Positions 42,842-52,427 of a DNA stretch of 64,000 nucleotides are shown in pieces. The DNA is taken from assembly GCA_003134685.1 (NCBI GenBank), contig PLCA01000008.1, forward strand, positions 1 through 64,000, read 5' to 3'. The position numbers and the translations under genes were made by a program. The notes below the pieces were generated by a model. The model was not told where the DNA came from. It saw nothing but the letters and a program-made list of their open reading frames with translations, and ran no database searches. The DNA comes from Gemmatimonadota bacterium (lineage in GTDB: Bacteria > Gemmatimonadota > Gemmatimonadetes > Gemmatimonadales > Gemmatimonadaceae). Position 1 is the first letter of the stretch, and the number at the start of each line of letters is the position of its first letter.

Positions 42842-43557
42842 CTTCCTCGGACGGTCTCCGGAGTGCGCTGGCCGGCGCCAAGCATGGGCGCCGGCTGGCT
42901 TTCGGAGAGGAGCTTGGTAACGAAGCGCTGCCCCTCCGATATCCGTTCGATCTCGATCGCTATCGCATCGACTGATGCTTCCAACCGCTCCAGCCTCTGG
43001 GCGGTCTCCGTAAATGCGGCCGCCGGCGGTCCGGGACGGTTGGCTCTCTTCAAGGCCGCGCGGGCTGCGCCGAATGCCAGCGGAGCGAAAACCAAGACAA
43101 TCGAAAGCACCGAGAGCGTCATTACATCCTTCGATCTAAGGCCGGCGAAAACCGGAGGCGCCGCAGTGCTGGCGATCACACCGGCGGACGGGCTCGTCAG
43201 CTGTTGGCCGGTCAGCTGAATATCCGATTCCAGCTGCAGCTGTCGCGCGTCGAGCAGCGCGAGCCGCGCTTCCAGTCCCTGGGTTGCAGTCGCGTCCGCG
43301 GTTTGTTTCAGCTGATTGATCAATTTCGAGCGCCGGCTGTCAACCGATTGAAGTTGGTTCGAGAGCTCGTCGCGGCGCGCCTTCAGAGCGTCTATGTCGG
43401 CGGCGGTGCGCGGCATGGGAATCGTGATCGTCTGGGAGCCCGGAGGCCCGCTCACCGTGATTTGCGGCACGCCAACGATTATCGATGGCTCTTGAGCTCC
43501 GGGACCGACCCCGGTCGGATGGCTGGGACGCACGGGTGTCTGAACGGATGTCTGCAT
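42838..43557 (-). CDS. Unidentified coiled-coil membrane protein
   Basis: The 239-residue protein has a Pro-rich N-terminus and a coiled coil at about residues 50-120 (DIDALKARRDELSNQLQSVD onward). One membrane helix lies near 145-165 (VMTLSVLSIVLVFAPLAFGA), and a second coiled coil follows (AQRLERLEASVDAIAIEIER). No enzymatic motif is visible. It ends tail-to-tail with the slipin gene, the two stop codons sharing two bases. A membrane-tethered structural role is the most that can be inferred. Confidence 0.75.
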   Translation of the reverse strand: MQTSVQTPVRPSHPTGVGPGAQEPSIIVGVPQITVSGPPGSQTITIPMPRTAADIDALKARRDELSNQLQSVDSRRSKLINQLKQTADATATQGLEARLALLDARQLQLESDIQLTGQQLTSPSAGVIASTAAPPVFAGLRSKDVMTLSVLSIVLVFAPLAFGAARAALKRANRPGPPAAAFTETAQRLERLEASVDAIAIEIERISEGQRFVTKLLSESQPAPMLGAGQRTPETVRGS

Positions 43558-43672
43558 ATTGGAATCTCTACGAACTCAGGAAGCGACAGGTTACACGAGC
43601 GATCGGAAATTTAAGATGCAGCAGAGGGCTCTCGCATTCCATATTTGGCGCGGACCGTGTGCCCCGGCCCAT

Positions 43673-44179
43673 CTACTCGGCCGTCGTCGGCACCGGCGGG
43701 CTGTCGAACTCGAACTTATTCGTCGGCTGCTCAGCGCCAACCCGGCCGGACGCAATATCCGCCCTGGCATAGACCTCGGACCGCACCGGCGAATCGTTCT
43801 GCCGCCGCAATATTGCGATCTGACCGATGTGCGTAAGCGCATCTGAAATCGGGCCCTGAAACAATTCCTCGGCGGTCGTGCCCAGTGGAGCATCCGACGC
43901 GAGGTACCTGTCGAGCTCGAGAAGGGACGCGTGAAACCTGGCTACTTCCGTTCTCCACGCCTGCGGCTTGGATTGGACCCAGTCGGGTTTTCCCTGCGCC
44001 ATGCGGAGGCCCCAATCGAACAGATCGGCCATGTGCGCAACGATCTCTACCGGAGTGCGAGCAGCCTTTCCGAGCTGGAAATTTCCAAAGCCGGGCGGAG
44101 CAAGACGCTCGACTTTGGCCGCTCGATAGGCGATGGTGGCGAGCGTGTGGCGGAGGAAAGCGCGGGTGGGATCTTTCAA
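43673..44179 (-). CDS. DinB-like four-helix protein
   Basis: The 168-residue protein has the DinB/YfiT fold signature. Helices with His in EIVAHMADLFDWGLRM and in DALTHIGQIAILRRQ place the metal-binding residues, and the first metal His may be in the first helix (RAFLRHTLATIAYR). The enzymatic role is unknown; relatives are often thiol-dependent transferases. The start overlaps the stop of the upstream lipoprotein gene (ATGA). Confidence 0.8.
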   Translation of the reverse strand: MKDPTRAFLRHTLATIAYRAAKVERLAPPGFGNFQLGKAARTPVEIVAHMADLFDWGLRMAQGKPDWVQSKPQAWRTEVARFHASLLELDRYLASDAPLGTTAEELFQGPISDALTHIGQIAILRRQNDSPVRSEVYARADIASGRVGAEQPTNKFEFDSPPVPTTAE

Positions 44180-44850
44180 TGCCAGTCCGGTTCATCGGTC
44201 AGGGTGTCCACATGAATCCGGCTCGCCGATGCCTTGCCGGACAGTCGCTGCCACCCCCCGCCGCTGTTGCTGTGCACGACGGCGATCTCGAAGCTGTCGG
44301 GAGCGAACCAACGCGCATGATTGAAGTCCTCGTCGCAATCGCATCCGCCACCTCCCGGACCCCTCACCACGATCGCGCCGCTCTTGAGATCGCGCACGAT
44401 TCCATAGGTGCCGGGATTCGCGGGCGTAGTATCCTCGCCGACGTAAGCCAGGAAGCGTCCATCCGGGGAGACGAGGAGATCCTGGTACGAGGACCAGACG
44501 TCGTCGGGTATAGGGCTCGTTTCGATCCGGTGTTTTCCCAGACGCAGGCGGAAGATCTGGCGTTGTGGCGTCGACGAATCCTCTGAGAACTGAAGGAGCC
44601 CGATGACGAGACTATCGCCCACCAGAATCGGCGCTGGTGGAATGACGTTTCTGATCGTGTCCGCGCCAAGCGGAGAGACAACTTCAATCCGGTAAACAGT
44701 TCCGGTGTCCTCCATCGGTTGCCACGACTCAGTGTAAGTGGAATCAATCACGCGAATGCGCGTGGCCGACCGGTCGGCGTCACCGTTGCACGCGCCGGTC
44801 AGCGCCGCCGCGCCGGCTCCAAGCAGAATCAACAGAATGCGCGCGCGCAT
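44176..44850 (-). CDS. Putative lipoprotein of unknown function
   Basis: The 224-residue protein has a lipoprotein signal (LLILLGAGAAALTGAC, Cys21). The mature part contains beta-propeller-like segments such as LLVSPDGRFLAYVGED and a short acidic CDCDED motif. It may be a small TolB-like domain, but the family is not recognised. It lies five bases after the large Asp-box gene and overlaps the DinB-like gene, so all three are probably one operon. Confidence 0.7.
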   Translation of the reverse strand: MRARILLILLGAGAAALTGACNGDADRSATRIRVIDSTYTESWQPMEDTGTVYRIEVVSPLGADTIRNVIPPAPILVGDSLVIGLLQFSEDSSTPQRQIFRLRLGKHRIETSPIPDDVWSSYQDLLVSPDGRFLAYVGEDTTPANPGTYGIVRDLKSGAIVVRGPGGGGCDCDEDFNHARWFAPDSFEIAVVHSNSGGGWQRLSGKASASRIHVDTLTDEPDWH

Positions 44851-44855
44851 CGAGA

Positions 44856-47800
44856 TTATTTCTCTCCCTCGTTTTCGCCCGCGTCAGCGGCCGACGGCAT
44901 ATTGGCAGGAGAAGGTTTGATTTCCTCGGTGCTCGGCACGATCGGCGGCAAGCCGACCGCGCTCAGCGTCGTGTTGATCGACGGCAGGACGATGAGCGCG
45001 CCGCGCATAGCCGACAGTTGTCGGTCCAGTTGCGCCGAGAGATCGTTGAACACCGTGTACGACTGGCTCGTCGGTTTGGCATCGGTTCCCCCAACGACAC
45101 CCGATAGTGCCGCGATCTTGTTGTTCAGCCTGATGGGGTAGTTGAGCGGGTCCTGGCCCGACTGATTTCTGACCTGATATATCTCGCCCTCGATCGCCGA
45201 GAGCCTGTTCGACAGGTCCGCGGCGATGCGAGAAAACGCGACGCTCTTGTCCGCCGGCATTTTCTTCGCGCGATCTGCGAGCTGTGCTTTCACGTTGCGA
45301 ATGGTCTTGACGGCATCGTTTGCCTGGCTGGTCCTATCGCGAATACGCATGAGGAAGTCGAACTGCTCCTTCAGGCCGGCGTCGGTCGCGGTGCTCCGCG
45401 GATCTTTCACTATCGTGAGAAGCTGCATGTAGCTCTGACCGTTCACGTTGAGGCGGACGGCGTAGGTTCCCGGCAGGATCACCGGACCTGAAATGCTGCC
45501 TGCCCAAAGAATCATGTTTTCGAATACGGAGGGATCAGGATAGCGCAAATTCCAGGCGAACATGTTGAGGCCGGCTTTGTTCGCCACCCGCGGGGGAGGC
45601 GGCCGCCGCACCGGGCCGTCTTCGCCCGGTGGCGTTTCTTCGCTCCCCGCCTCGGCGCGGGCCGCGGTGTCGGGCGTCACGCCCGCGCGCCGCAAGCTGT
45701 CATTGCGCGCCGAGCGAACACTGTCGGCGCGAACGGAATCAGCCGCGACTTTCGGGTCCTGCTGGCTGGTGAAGCTGCGAATGATTTTTCCCTGCGGGTC
45801 GAGGAAATCGATCGTCACCAGCTGGCGCGGTTGCGCGAGCGAGTAATAGACGACGCCGCCTGAGGGAGGATTCGCACCGGTGGGATGTCCGCCCGCCGCG
45901 CCGTTTCCGCCTCCACCGCCAAAGCCGGCGCGATAGACCTTACGCGGCTTGAACAGGTGCGCGGGAGCATGAGCGATCTCCGGACTCATCTGACGAAGCG
46001 CGGAGAGGTCATCGAGAATCCAGAACGAGCGTCCGTGCGTCGCCGCGATCAGGTCGCCTTCCTTGATGGCGAGATCGTGAATTGGAACGATCGGCAGGTT
46101 GCGACGCAGTGATTGCCAGTTGGCGCCGTCGTCGAACGATATCCAGACACCTCGCTCCGTTCCCGCGTACAGGAGGCCCGCGCGCTCTGGGTCCTCGCGC
46201 AAGACGCGAGTGAACTCCGTTGCGGGAATTCCGTTCGTGATCGGCGTCCACGTCGCGCCGTAGTCGTTGGTCTTGTACAGGTACGGCTTCATGTCGTCGA
46301 GCTGGTACCGATTGGCCGCGACATAAGCCGTGCCCGGCGCGAAATTCGACGCGTCGATCATCGAGATTCGCGCCCACTCCGGCAGGCCGGCCGGCGTCAC
46401 GTTCTTCCAGGTCTTTCCACCATCGCGCGTGACGTTGACCAGCCCGTCATCCGAGCCTGCCCAGATCACGCCGGCCGTACGCGGCGATTCGGCAATCGTG
46501 AAGACAGTCGCATAGTACTCGACGGATGTCTGGTCCTTGGTGATCGGGCCGCCGGACGCGCCGAGCGTGCGCGGGTCGTGCCGGGTGAGGTCGGGACTGA
46601 TCGGCTTGAACGTCTGGCCTTCGTTGTCCGTCTGAAAGATCACGCTGCTCCCGACGTACATCCGTCCCGGGTTGTGCGGCGAGATCACGATCGGGTAGGT
46701 CCACTGAAAGCGATACTTCGCGTCGGCCGCATCGTGCCCCATTGGATTGTTGGGCCACGGATTCACGTCCCGCTCGAAGCCGGTTTTGATATCCTTTCTG
46801 GTAAGGAGACCGCCATACGATCCGGCGAAAACGATGTCCGGCGTGTCGGCCCGCACCGCGATGTAACCGCTCTCGCCGCCGCCGACGTCGTACCAGTCGC
46901 TGATGTCGATGCCGCCGCTCTTCCGGCTCGGACCGCACATCGTCGAATTGTCCTGCTGCGCGCCGCACACGCGATACGGGAAATGATTGGTGGTGACCAC
47001 ATGGTAGAATTGCGCCGTCGCCTGATCCTGCTCCGACCAGGATTTCCCGCCATTGAACGACACGTTCGCGCCCCCGTCGTTCGACTCGATCATCCTCTCC
47101 GCGTCGTTGGGGGCGATCCACAGGTCGTGATTGTCGCCATGGGGAACCTGGATCGGCCGGAATGTCTTGCCGTCGTCGGATGATCGGTACATGCCGGTGT
47201 TGAGCACGTACACTGATTTGTCGTTCTTCGGATCCGGGAAAATGCGAGTGTAGTACCACGCGCGCTGGCGCAGCCTCCGATCGCTGTTGGTTCGCGCCCA
47301 CGTCGCCCCTCCGTCGGTAGAGCGAAACACTCCACCGGAATCGGCTTCCACAATCGCCCAGACTTTATTCGAGTTGCTCGGTGAAACCGCCAGGCCGATG
47401 TTGCCTATCACTCCCTGGGGCAGGCCGGGATTCCGCGTCAACTCGGTCCAGTGCTCGCCGCCATCTGTGGATTTGAAGATGCCGCTTCCCGCTCCGCCCG
47501 AGACCAGCTGCCACGGCGTCCGCCACGCCTGCCAGAATGCCGCGTAGATGATTTCGGGATTGTTCGGGTCGAGCACGAGATCGGTGATGCCGGTGGAGTC
47601 GTTGCGGTAGAGAATCTTTCTCCACGTCTTCCCCCCATCGGTCGTCTTGTAAACGCCGCGCTCGGCGTTCGGGCCGAAGACGTGTCCCTGGGCCCCGACG
47701 TAGACGATGTCCGGGTTCGTGGGATTGACCCGCACCCTCGAGATCTGCCGTGTGTCGGCGAGGCCGATCGACGTCCAGGTTTTTCCCGCGTCACTCGTCC

Positions 47801-48227
47801 GCCAAACTCCATCGCCGTGTGACACGTTTCCGCGAATCGGGTACTCGCCGGCGCCGACGTACACGATGTCGGGATTCGATTCGCTGATGCCGATCGCGCC
47901 GATCGTGCCGCCGAAGTATTTATCGGTGACCGGCGCCCATGTGATTCCGCCGTCGGTCGTCTTGAAGACTCCGCCCCCGGTCGTTCCGAAGTAGTACTCA
48001 TTGGGGCGCTTGCTCGAGCCTGCTACCGCGACCGAGCGTCCTCCTCGAAACGGGCCGATCTCGCGCCACCTAAGGGCGGCGAACGCACTGCTGTCGTACG
48101 CGGCCGATGACGTCGGTGAGCCCGGAACGGGCCGGCCGGGAAGCGGCCGACGCTGTGAAATGGCGGACGACGGAGGCAGGGACGTAAGAGCGGCGCCAAC
48201 CAACAGGCAAAGGGCGCGAGAATTCAC
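44856..48227 (-). CDS. Large exported Asp-box (VPS10/sortilin-like) beta-propeller protein
   Basis: About 1123 residues from GTG 48227, which follows GGAG and begins a signal peptide (VNSRALCLLVGAALTSLPP). The frame is open back to 48707, but that part overlaps another gene. Residues 60-750 form a propeller with at least eight Asp-boxes: KTTDGGITW, RTSDAGKTW, KTTDGGKTW, KSTDGGEHW, RSTDGGATW, VTRDGGKTW, KTNDYGATW and SFDDGANW. A C-terminal region follows with a FlgD-like beta domain (GTYAVRLNVNGQSY) and a helical end. Such proteins are annotated as glycosyl hydrolase-like or photosystem-assembly-like. The ligand is unknown. Confidence 0.88.
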   Translation of the reverse strand: MNSRALCLLVGAALTSLPPSSAISQRRPLPGRPVPGSPTSSAAYDSSAFAALRWREIGPFRGGRSVAVAGSSKRPNEYYFGTTGGGVFKTTDGGITWAPVTDKYFGGTIGAIGISESNPDIVYVGAGEYPIRGNVSHGDGVWRTSDAGKTWTSIGLADTRQISRVRVNPTNPDIVYVGAQGHVFGPNAERGVYKTTDGGKTWRKILYRNDSTGITDLVLDPNNPEIIYAAFWQAWRTPWQLVSGGAGSGIFKSTDGGEHWTELTRNPGLPQGVIGNIGLAVSPSNSNKVWAIVEADSGGVFRSTDGGATWARTNSDRRLRQRAWYYTRIFPDPKNDKSVYVLNTGMYRSSDDGKTFRPIQVPHGDNHDLWIAPNDAERMIESNDGGANVSFNGGKSWSEQDQATAQFYHVVTTNHFPYRVCGAQQDNSTMCGPSRKSGGIDISDWYDVGGGESGYIAVRADTPDIVFAGSYGGLLTRKDIKTGFERDVNPWPNNPMGHDAADAKYRFQWTYPIVISPHNPGRMYVGSSVIFQTDNEGQTFKPISPDLTRHDPRTLGASGGPITKDQTSVEYYATVFTIAESPRTAGVIWAGSDDGLVNVTRDGGKTWKNVTPAGLPEWARISMIDASNFAPGTAYVAANRYQLDDMKPYLYKTNDYGATWTPITNGIPATEFTRVLREDPERAGLLYAGTERGVWISFDDGANWQSLRRNLPIVPIHDLAIKEGDLIAATHGRSFWILDDLSALRQMSPEIAHAPAHLFKPRKVYRAGFGGGGGNGAAGGHPTGANPPSGGVVYYSLAQPRQLVTIDFLDPQGKIIRSFTSQQDPKVAADSVRADSVRSARNDSLRRAGVTPDTAARAEAGSEETPPGEDGPVRRPPPPRVANKAGLNMFAWNLRYPDPSVFENMILWAGSISGPVILPGTYAVRLNVNGQSYMQLLTIVKDPRSTATDAGLKEQFDFLMRIRDRTSQANDAVKTIRNVKAQLADRAKKMPADKSVAFSRIAADLSNRLSAIEGEIYQVRNQSGQDPLNYPIRLNNKIAALSGVVGGTDAKPTSQSYTVFNDLSAQLDRQLSAMRGALIVLPSINTTLSAVGLPPIVPSTEEIKPSPANMPSAADAGENEGEK

Positions 48228-48378
48228 TATCAGTTCTCCGGGCGGGCGAGGGTGAGTGGGCGCTTGTATGTAGCGAACACTCCAACCGGTCGGCAAGTGG
48301 TCGCGGTGCCTGAGCGGCGGCGCGGGAGATTTCGCGCCGCCATTCAGTCCTGGAGGTGCCCGCGGTTTCTGGCGGCGG

Positions 48379-48651
48379 CTAGCGGAGAAACCTCTCCGCA
48401 AGCTGCGTGAGCCGTTCGTCTCCCTCGCTCTCCGCGCGCGCGCGAATCGCCTCCACGAAGGGGCGCAGCTTTTTTTCGCCCCAGTAGTATCCAGTCGCGC
48501 TCTCGGCGCTTCCCGTGTCGCCCGATCGCGCGCCCTCGAGCAACGCCTCGGCCGCCGCCTGATCGTAGCCGGGGTCGCTACGAGCAGGAAGGGAATAGCG
48601 TTTCCCCGGATCGCCCCACCCAGCATCTTCTTTGACGAATGCTCGCGACAT
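48379..48651 (-). CDS. Small conserved-looking protein of unknown function
   Basis: The 90-residue product begins MSRAFVKED, a start also seen in GreA/GreB-associated proteins of other bacteria. It continues with an Ala-rich helical region and GYYWGEKKLRPFV. ATG 48651 follows GAGGGC at good spacing. It is transcribed toward the Asp-box gene and probably shares the upstream promoter region with the divergent gene at 48753. No function can be assigned. Confidence 0.7.
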   Translation of the reverse strand: MSRAFVKEDAGWGDPGKRYSLPARSDPGYDQAAAEALLEGARSGDTGSAESATGYYWGEKKLRPFVEAIRARAESEGDERLTQLAERFLR

Positions 48652-48752
48652 TGTGTCTGCCCTCGACGGAACTCATCTAATGTCGCAGCTTTCACGACGG
48701 GTATCACGGGACTTGCAGGTTATATTCGCAATCCCGAAACCACGGAGGGTGG

Positions 48753-49097
48753 ATGACAGAGGAATCCTTTGAGGAACAGCAGGAGGCACTCGACCCGCAT
48801 CGCCGCGAGGAGCGAGATGGAGCTGCGCTCGAGCTGGCCGGGCGACTGCGGCAGAAGGGAGTGCTCCTCACTGGACGCGAGAGCAGCGGTCAACTGGACG
48901 ACCTCATGACCGCCATCGATCGCTTCGAGGCGGCGGTGATCGCCCGCGGCGGAGACCTCTTCGTGAACACCCCCTTCTCCAATCCGCCGGAGAATCCCGA
49001 TTTCGTGATTCCCCTTCGCGTCCCCGGAGAGGATCCGGAGGCTTATGCGTCGCGCATCAATGCGGGCGCCGAGCGGTTGGAGACAGCCGACCTTTAG
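48753..49097 (+). CDS. Small soluble hypothetical protein
   Basis: The 114-residue protein starts at ATG 48753 after CGGAGG. The N-terminal 45 residues are acidic and helical, the rest a mix with NPPENPDFVIPLRVPGEDPE. No motif or family is recognised. It lies 11 bases upstream of the cation transporter gene and is probably co-transcribed with it. Confidence 0.7.
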   Translation: MTEESFEEQQEALDPHRREERDGAALELAGRLRQKGVLLTGRESSGQLDDLMTAIDRFEAAVIARGGDLFVNTPFSNPPENPDFVIPLRVPGEDPEAYASRINAGAERLETADL

Positions 49098-49108
49098 AGC
49101 CAGCTGCG

Positions 49109-50029
49109 GTGGATAGCGCCACCCGCCGGAGTATCCGCTGGGCGCAGGCCGGCTTGCTGATAAATGCGGTCCTGGTGCTCGTAAAGCTGTTTGCGGGCAT
49201 CGTCGGTCACGCCAATGCGCTGGTGGCCGACGCCGTTGAGTCGTCGGCAGACATTTTCTCTTCGCTGATAGTGTGGATGGGCCTGAGCATCGCCGCCCGT
49301 CCCGCCGACGAAGACCACCCATACGGCCACGGCAAGGCCGAGCCGCTCGCCGCCGCGGTTGTCTCGCTGATGCTGCTTGGCGCTGCGGTTGGCATCTCGA
49401 TCCTGTCAATTCATGAGATTCTCGCCCCCCAACACCTTCCGGCGCCGTTCACGCTTTTCGTCGCGGCGGGCGTAATCTTCGTCAAGGAAATCCTCTACAG
49501 AAGGGTGTCGCTGGTCGGCAAGGATGTGGGGAGCACCGTCGTCACCGCGGATGCATGGCATCACCGGGCGGATGCGATCAGCTCACTCGCCGCGTTCATC
49601 GGAATCAGCATCGCGCTAATAGGCGGGCCCGGCTGGGAAGCTGCCGACGACTGGGCGGCGCTCGTCGCTGCGCTGCTTGTTGCCGTGAACGGGGTGCGAA
49701 CTCTCCGCCCCGCGATCTCGGGGCTGATGGATGAAGCGCCCGACCGTTCGGTCAAGGAGCGAGTGCTGGAAGCGGCGTGCTCGGTGGAGGGCGTCCGAAA
49801 CGTGGAGAATCTGAAGGTGCGACGGTACGGGCTCGGGTTTTACGCCGACGTTCACGTGCAGGCCGACCCCTCGATCTCGCTCGAGGACGCGCACGAGATC
49901 GGGGCGAAGGTCAAATATGCGATTCTGGGGGCGATTCCAAGCGTCGTCGGCGTACTGGTTCACATGGAGCCGCATCGGCAGAGTGGAAAACGGTCGGAAG
50001 ACCCGGTGCTAAGCCTCCCGCCGGTTTAG
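49109..50029 (+). CDS. Cation diffusion facilitator transporter
   Basis: The 306-residue CDF protein has six predicted membrane helices. Metal-site residues are in ADAVESSADIFSS (helix 2) and HHRADAISS (helix 5), and the conserved HPYGHGKAE loop lies between helices 2 and 3. A C-terminal cytoplasmic metal-sensing domain follows (SVEGVRNVENLKVRRYGLGF). It exports divalent metals, probably Zn(II) or Mn(II), by proton antiport. The start is GTG 49109. Confidence 0.93.
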   Translation: MDSATRRSIRWAQAGLLINAVLVLVKLFAGIVGHANALVADAVESSADIFSSLIVWMGLSIAARPADEDHPYGHGKAEPLAAAVVSLMLLGAAVGISILSIHEILAPQHLPAPFTLFVAAGVIFVKEILYRRVSLVGKDVGSTVVTADAWHHRADAISSLAAFIGISIALIGGPGWEAADDWAALVAALLVAVNGVRTLRPAISGLMDEAPDRSVKERVLEAACSVEGVRNVENLKVRRYGLGFYADVHVQADPSISLEDAHEIGAKVKYAILGAIPSVVGVLVHMEPHRQSGKRSEDPVLSLPPV

Positions 50030-50054
50030 TCCGCCGGCGACTTGAATCCGGCCG

Positions 50055-50531
50055 CTAGATTCGCTTCCAGTCGCCACTCTTTCCGCCGCGCTTCTCGGTG
50101 AGGCGCACCTCCGAGATCTCCATTCCGCGGTCGAGCGCTTTCGCCATGTCGTAAATCGTGAGCAAGGCGACGGTGACGGCAGTGAGCGCTTCCATCTCGA
50201 CTCCGGTCCTTCCGTGCGTCGATGCCCACGCTGTCACGCGAATCCCGGGTAGCGATCGATCCACCTCCAGATCCACTCCGGTGTCCGTCAAAGCGACTGG
50301 GTGACAGAGAGGAATGAGCTCGGCTGTCCGCTTCGCTGCCATTATTCCGGCGATACGCGCGGCGGCAATGGCGTCTCCCTTGGCGAGAGCGTGTCGCTCG
50401 ATTGCATCCAGTGCATCGAGGCTCATCGTTATCGAGCCTTCCGCGCGCGCCGTGCGCGCGGTCTCCGCTTTCCCGCCGACATCGACCATGCGGGCTCGTC
50501 CCTCATCGTCCAGATGCGTAAGCTCGTTCAT
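50055..50531 (-). CDS. moaC: Cyclic pyranopterin monophosphate synthase (MoaC)
   Basis: The 158-residue protein has the MoaC signature [12 protein letters not shown] near residue 68 and [19 protein letters not shown] near residue 109. The end is [13 protein letters not shown], with the conserved Lys residues. It makes cPMP in molybdenum-cofactor synthesis. The start overlaps the holB stop (ATGA). No other moa gene is in the window, so the pairing with a replication gene is incidental to function. Confidence 0.96.
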   Translation of the reverse strand: MNELTHLDDEGRARMVDVGGKAETARTARAEGSITMSLDALDAIERHALAKGDAIAAARIAGIMAAKRTAELIPLCHPVALTDTGVDLEVDRSLPGIRVTAWASTHGRTGVEMEALTAVTVALLTIYDMAKALDRGMEISEVRLTEKRGGKSGDWKRI

Positions 50532-51598
50532 GTCAGCGTCTCGGACAGCTCTCGAATCAGCTTCGCGGTGATGAGCTGCGGGCTGACGTTTCCACTCGCA
50601 TAGGTCTGCGCCTTGAGAACCGCATCGACCGCGCGAGCCGCGGCGGCGGCGGCGGAGACATCGTCTTGGTGAAGCGCGTTCCGCGCCCGCTCACCCAATA
50701 ACTCGACCAGCGCCTCCAGCGTGTCGGCGAAGGCGCCGCGCGCGCCCGCGGATCCCTGCAAGAGAGCCGTGGAGTAAACCGCGGACCGACGCGCGCTGAC
50801 TGCGGCATCGACGATTTTGCGCGCGTTGATCGTCGCCCTGGCGTCGGTTTCACCAGTGAGGAGTCTTCCCGGCGCGCCCGCGGCCGCGCGCACGCGCTCG
50901 GACGTGGTCATCTTCGCTTTGGCGTCGAGCGCCTTCTTGACGACCGGGTTCTCCACGAAAGCGCGGACCGCGCTGTCCTGGACGAGTGGCACCCGGACCG
51001 CCACGACGCGCGAGCGGATGGTTGGCAGGAGCGCTCCCGGCTCGCTCGATGTCAGGATGATCGTCGTATCAGCGGGCGGCTCCTCGAGCAGCTTGAGAAA
51101 TGCGTTCGCCGCCATGTCCGCGCCTTCCTGCGGCACCATCCGCTCGGCATCGCCGATGATGAAGATCTTTCGCTTTCCCATCGCCGGTGAGATCACCGCT
51201 CTCTGAACGAGCGAGCGAACGGTCGCGACGTATATCCCCTCCGTGCCGGATGGAGCCGCGTAGAGTCCGTTTGCCGCGGCGCGCTCGACCGTGGCTTCGG
51301 CGTAGTCGTCACGCACTTGCTCGAGATCCGGATCGGAATCCTTGAGCCGCGGCCGGGGGAAGATCCAGTGAAGATCCGGATGTGTCAGCTCGGCGACGTA
51401 GCGGCAGGTTTTGCATGCGCCACAGGGTGAGTCCGCCTCAGTGCAAAGCAGACGCTGCGCCAGCCACAGAGCGAGACGCTGTTTGCCGACTCCGCGCGGC
51501 CCCTGGAAGAGCAGGCTCGCCGGCAATGTTCCGGCGCTAATGCTCTCGGCGAGCCGCTCGCGCAGCTGTTCATGTCCGTAGAGTTCGACGATCGGCAC
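50528..51598 (-). CDS. holB: DNA polymerase III delta' subunit
   Basis: The 356-residue clamp-loader AAA+ protein has a P-loop GPRGVGKQ at 33-40, a four-Cys zinc module (Cys52, Cys59, Cys62, Cys65) and the sensor regions LKLLEEPP and [17 protein letters not shown]. It loads the sliding clamp at the replication fork together with DnaX and HolA. It is translationally coupled to moaC and divergent from the PfpI-type gene. Confidence 0.93.
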   Translation of the reverse strand: MPIVELYGHEQLRERLAESISAGTLPASLLFQGPRGVGKQRLALWLAQRLLCTEADSPCGACKTCRYVAELTHPDLHWIFPRPRLKDSDPDLEQVRDDYAEATVERAAANGLYAAPSGTEGIYVATVRSLVQRAVISPAMGKRKIFIIGDAERMVPQEGADMAANAFLKLLEEPPADTTIILTSSEPGALLPTIRSRVVAVRVPLVQDSAVRAFVENPVVKKALDAKAKMTTSERVRAAAGAPGRLLTGETDARATINARKIVDAAVSARRSAVYSTALLQGSAGARGAFADTLEALVELLGERARNALHQDDVSAAAAAARAVDAVLKAQTYASGNVSPQLITAKLIRELSETLT

Positions 51599-51717
51599 GT
51601 CGAAATATGGTCACGGCGACGTCCGGGGTCAGGTGCCTTGCGATGGTCCGGCGCTGGCACATTTTCTGACCTGAATGAGAGCATCGGTCTGGACGCCAAC
51701 CGCAACAGGAGATCGCA

Positions 51718-52341
51718 ATGCCCAACCAGCTCAGGGGGCGCAAAGTCGCATTCCTCGCCACGGACGGGGTGGAGCAGGTGGAGATCACAGCCCCATGGAA
51801 TGCGCTAAAGCAGGCGGGAGCTGAGGTGATGCTCGTCTCCGACAAACCGGGCGAGATCCAGGCGATGAACCACGACGCAAAGGGAGAGAAGCTCCGCGTG
51901 GATGTCGAGGTATCCGCGGTGACGGCCCAGGATTTCGACGCTCTGGTGTTGCCGGGTGGGGTCGCCAACCCGGACAGGCTACGCACGAACAAAGAGGCGG
52001 TGAGCTTCGTCCGCGAGTTCATGGAGCTGGACAAGCCTGTGGCGGCGATCTGCCACGGCCCCTGGCTGCTGGTCGAAGCCGACGCTATCAGTGGAAGGAC
52101 GATCACATCGTGGCCGAGCCTGGAGACCGACGTCAGAAACGCGGGCGGGGCGTGGGTGGACAAGCAGGTGCACGTCGATCAGAAGCTCCTCACGAGCCGA
52201 AAGCCCGACGATCTGCCCGCTTTCTGCGCCAAGCTGGTAGAGCTGCTGGCCGACGCCATCGATGAGCGGCGTCTGGACAAGATGGTAGAGCAGAGCTTCC
52301 CGGCCAGCGACCCATTGCCCGGACCGATTGCTCTGGGGTAG
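51718..52341 (+). CDS. DJ-1/PfpI family protein
   Basis: The 207-residue protein starts at ATG 51718 after AGGAGAT. It has the nucleophile elbow AAICHGPWLLVEA with Cys112-His113 and the acidic partner region in DGVEQVEITAPW. LVLPGGVANPD is the usual loop. Relatives act as proteases, glyoxalase-like deglycases or chaperones under stress. The activity is not decidable from sequence. It is monocistronic. Confidence 0.92.
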   Translation: MPNQLRGRKVAFLATDGVEQVEITAPWNALKQAGAEVMLVSDKPGEIQAMNHDAKGEKLRVDVEVSAVTAQDFDALVLPGGVANPDRLRTNKEAVSFVREFMELDKPVAAICHGPWLLVEADAISGRTITSWPSLETDVRNAGGAWVDKQVHVDQKLLTSRKPDDLPAFCAKLVELLADAIDERRLDKMVEQSFPASDPLPGPIALG

Positions 52342-52391
52342 GAGGGCAAGGAATACGCAAGAAAGCAGCCGAGCTTTGTACCGCAAAGTAC

Positions 52392-52420
52392 TTGACAGCC
52401 GTTAACCCAACCCCTAGTTT
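52392..52420 (+). promoter_or_regulatory. Promoter giving a leaderless transcript
   Basis: A perfect TTGACA (52392-52397) and TAGTTT (52415-52420) are 17 bases apart. The ATG at 52428 is seven bases after the -10 hexamer, exactly where transcription should begin. No ribosome-binding site precedes it. Confidence 0.65.
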
Positions 52421-52427
52421 CGCTCCC

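Noticed and set aside
46113-47183. 356-codon plus-strand frame opposite the Asp-box gene
   Set aside because: Arg/Val-rich shadow without start signals; the real propeller lies on the minus strand.
48228-48707. 160-codon N-terminal extension of the Asp-box protein
   Set aside because: It overlaps a better-supported small gene (48379-48651), and a GTG with good ribosome-binding site and signal peptide lies at 48227.
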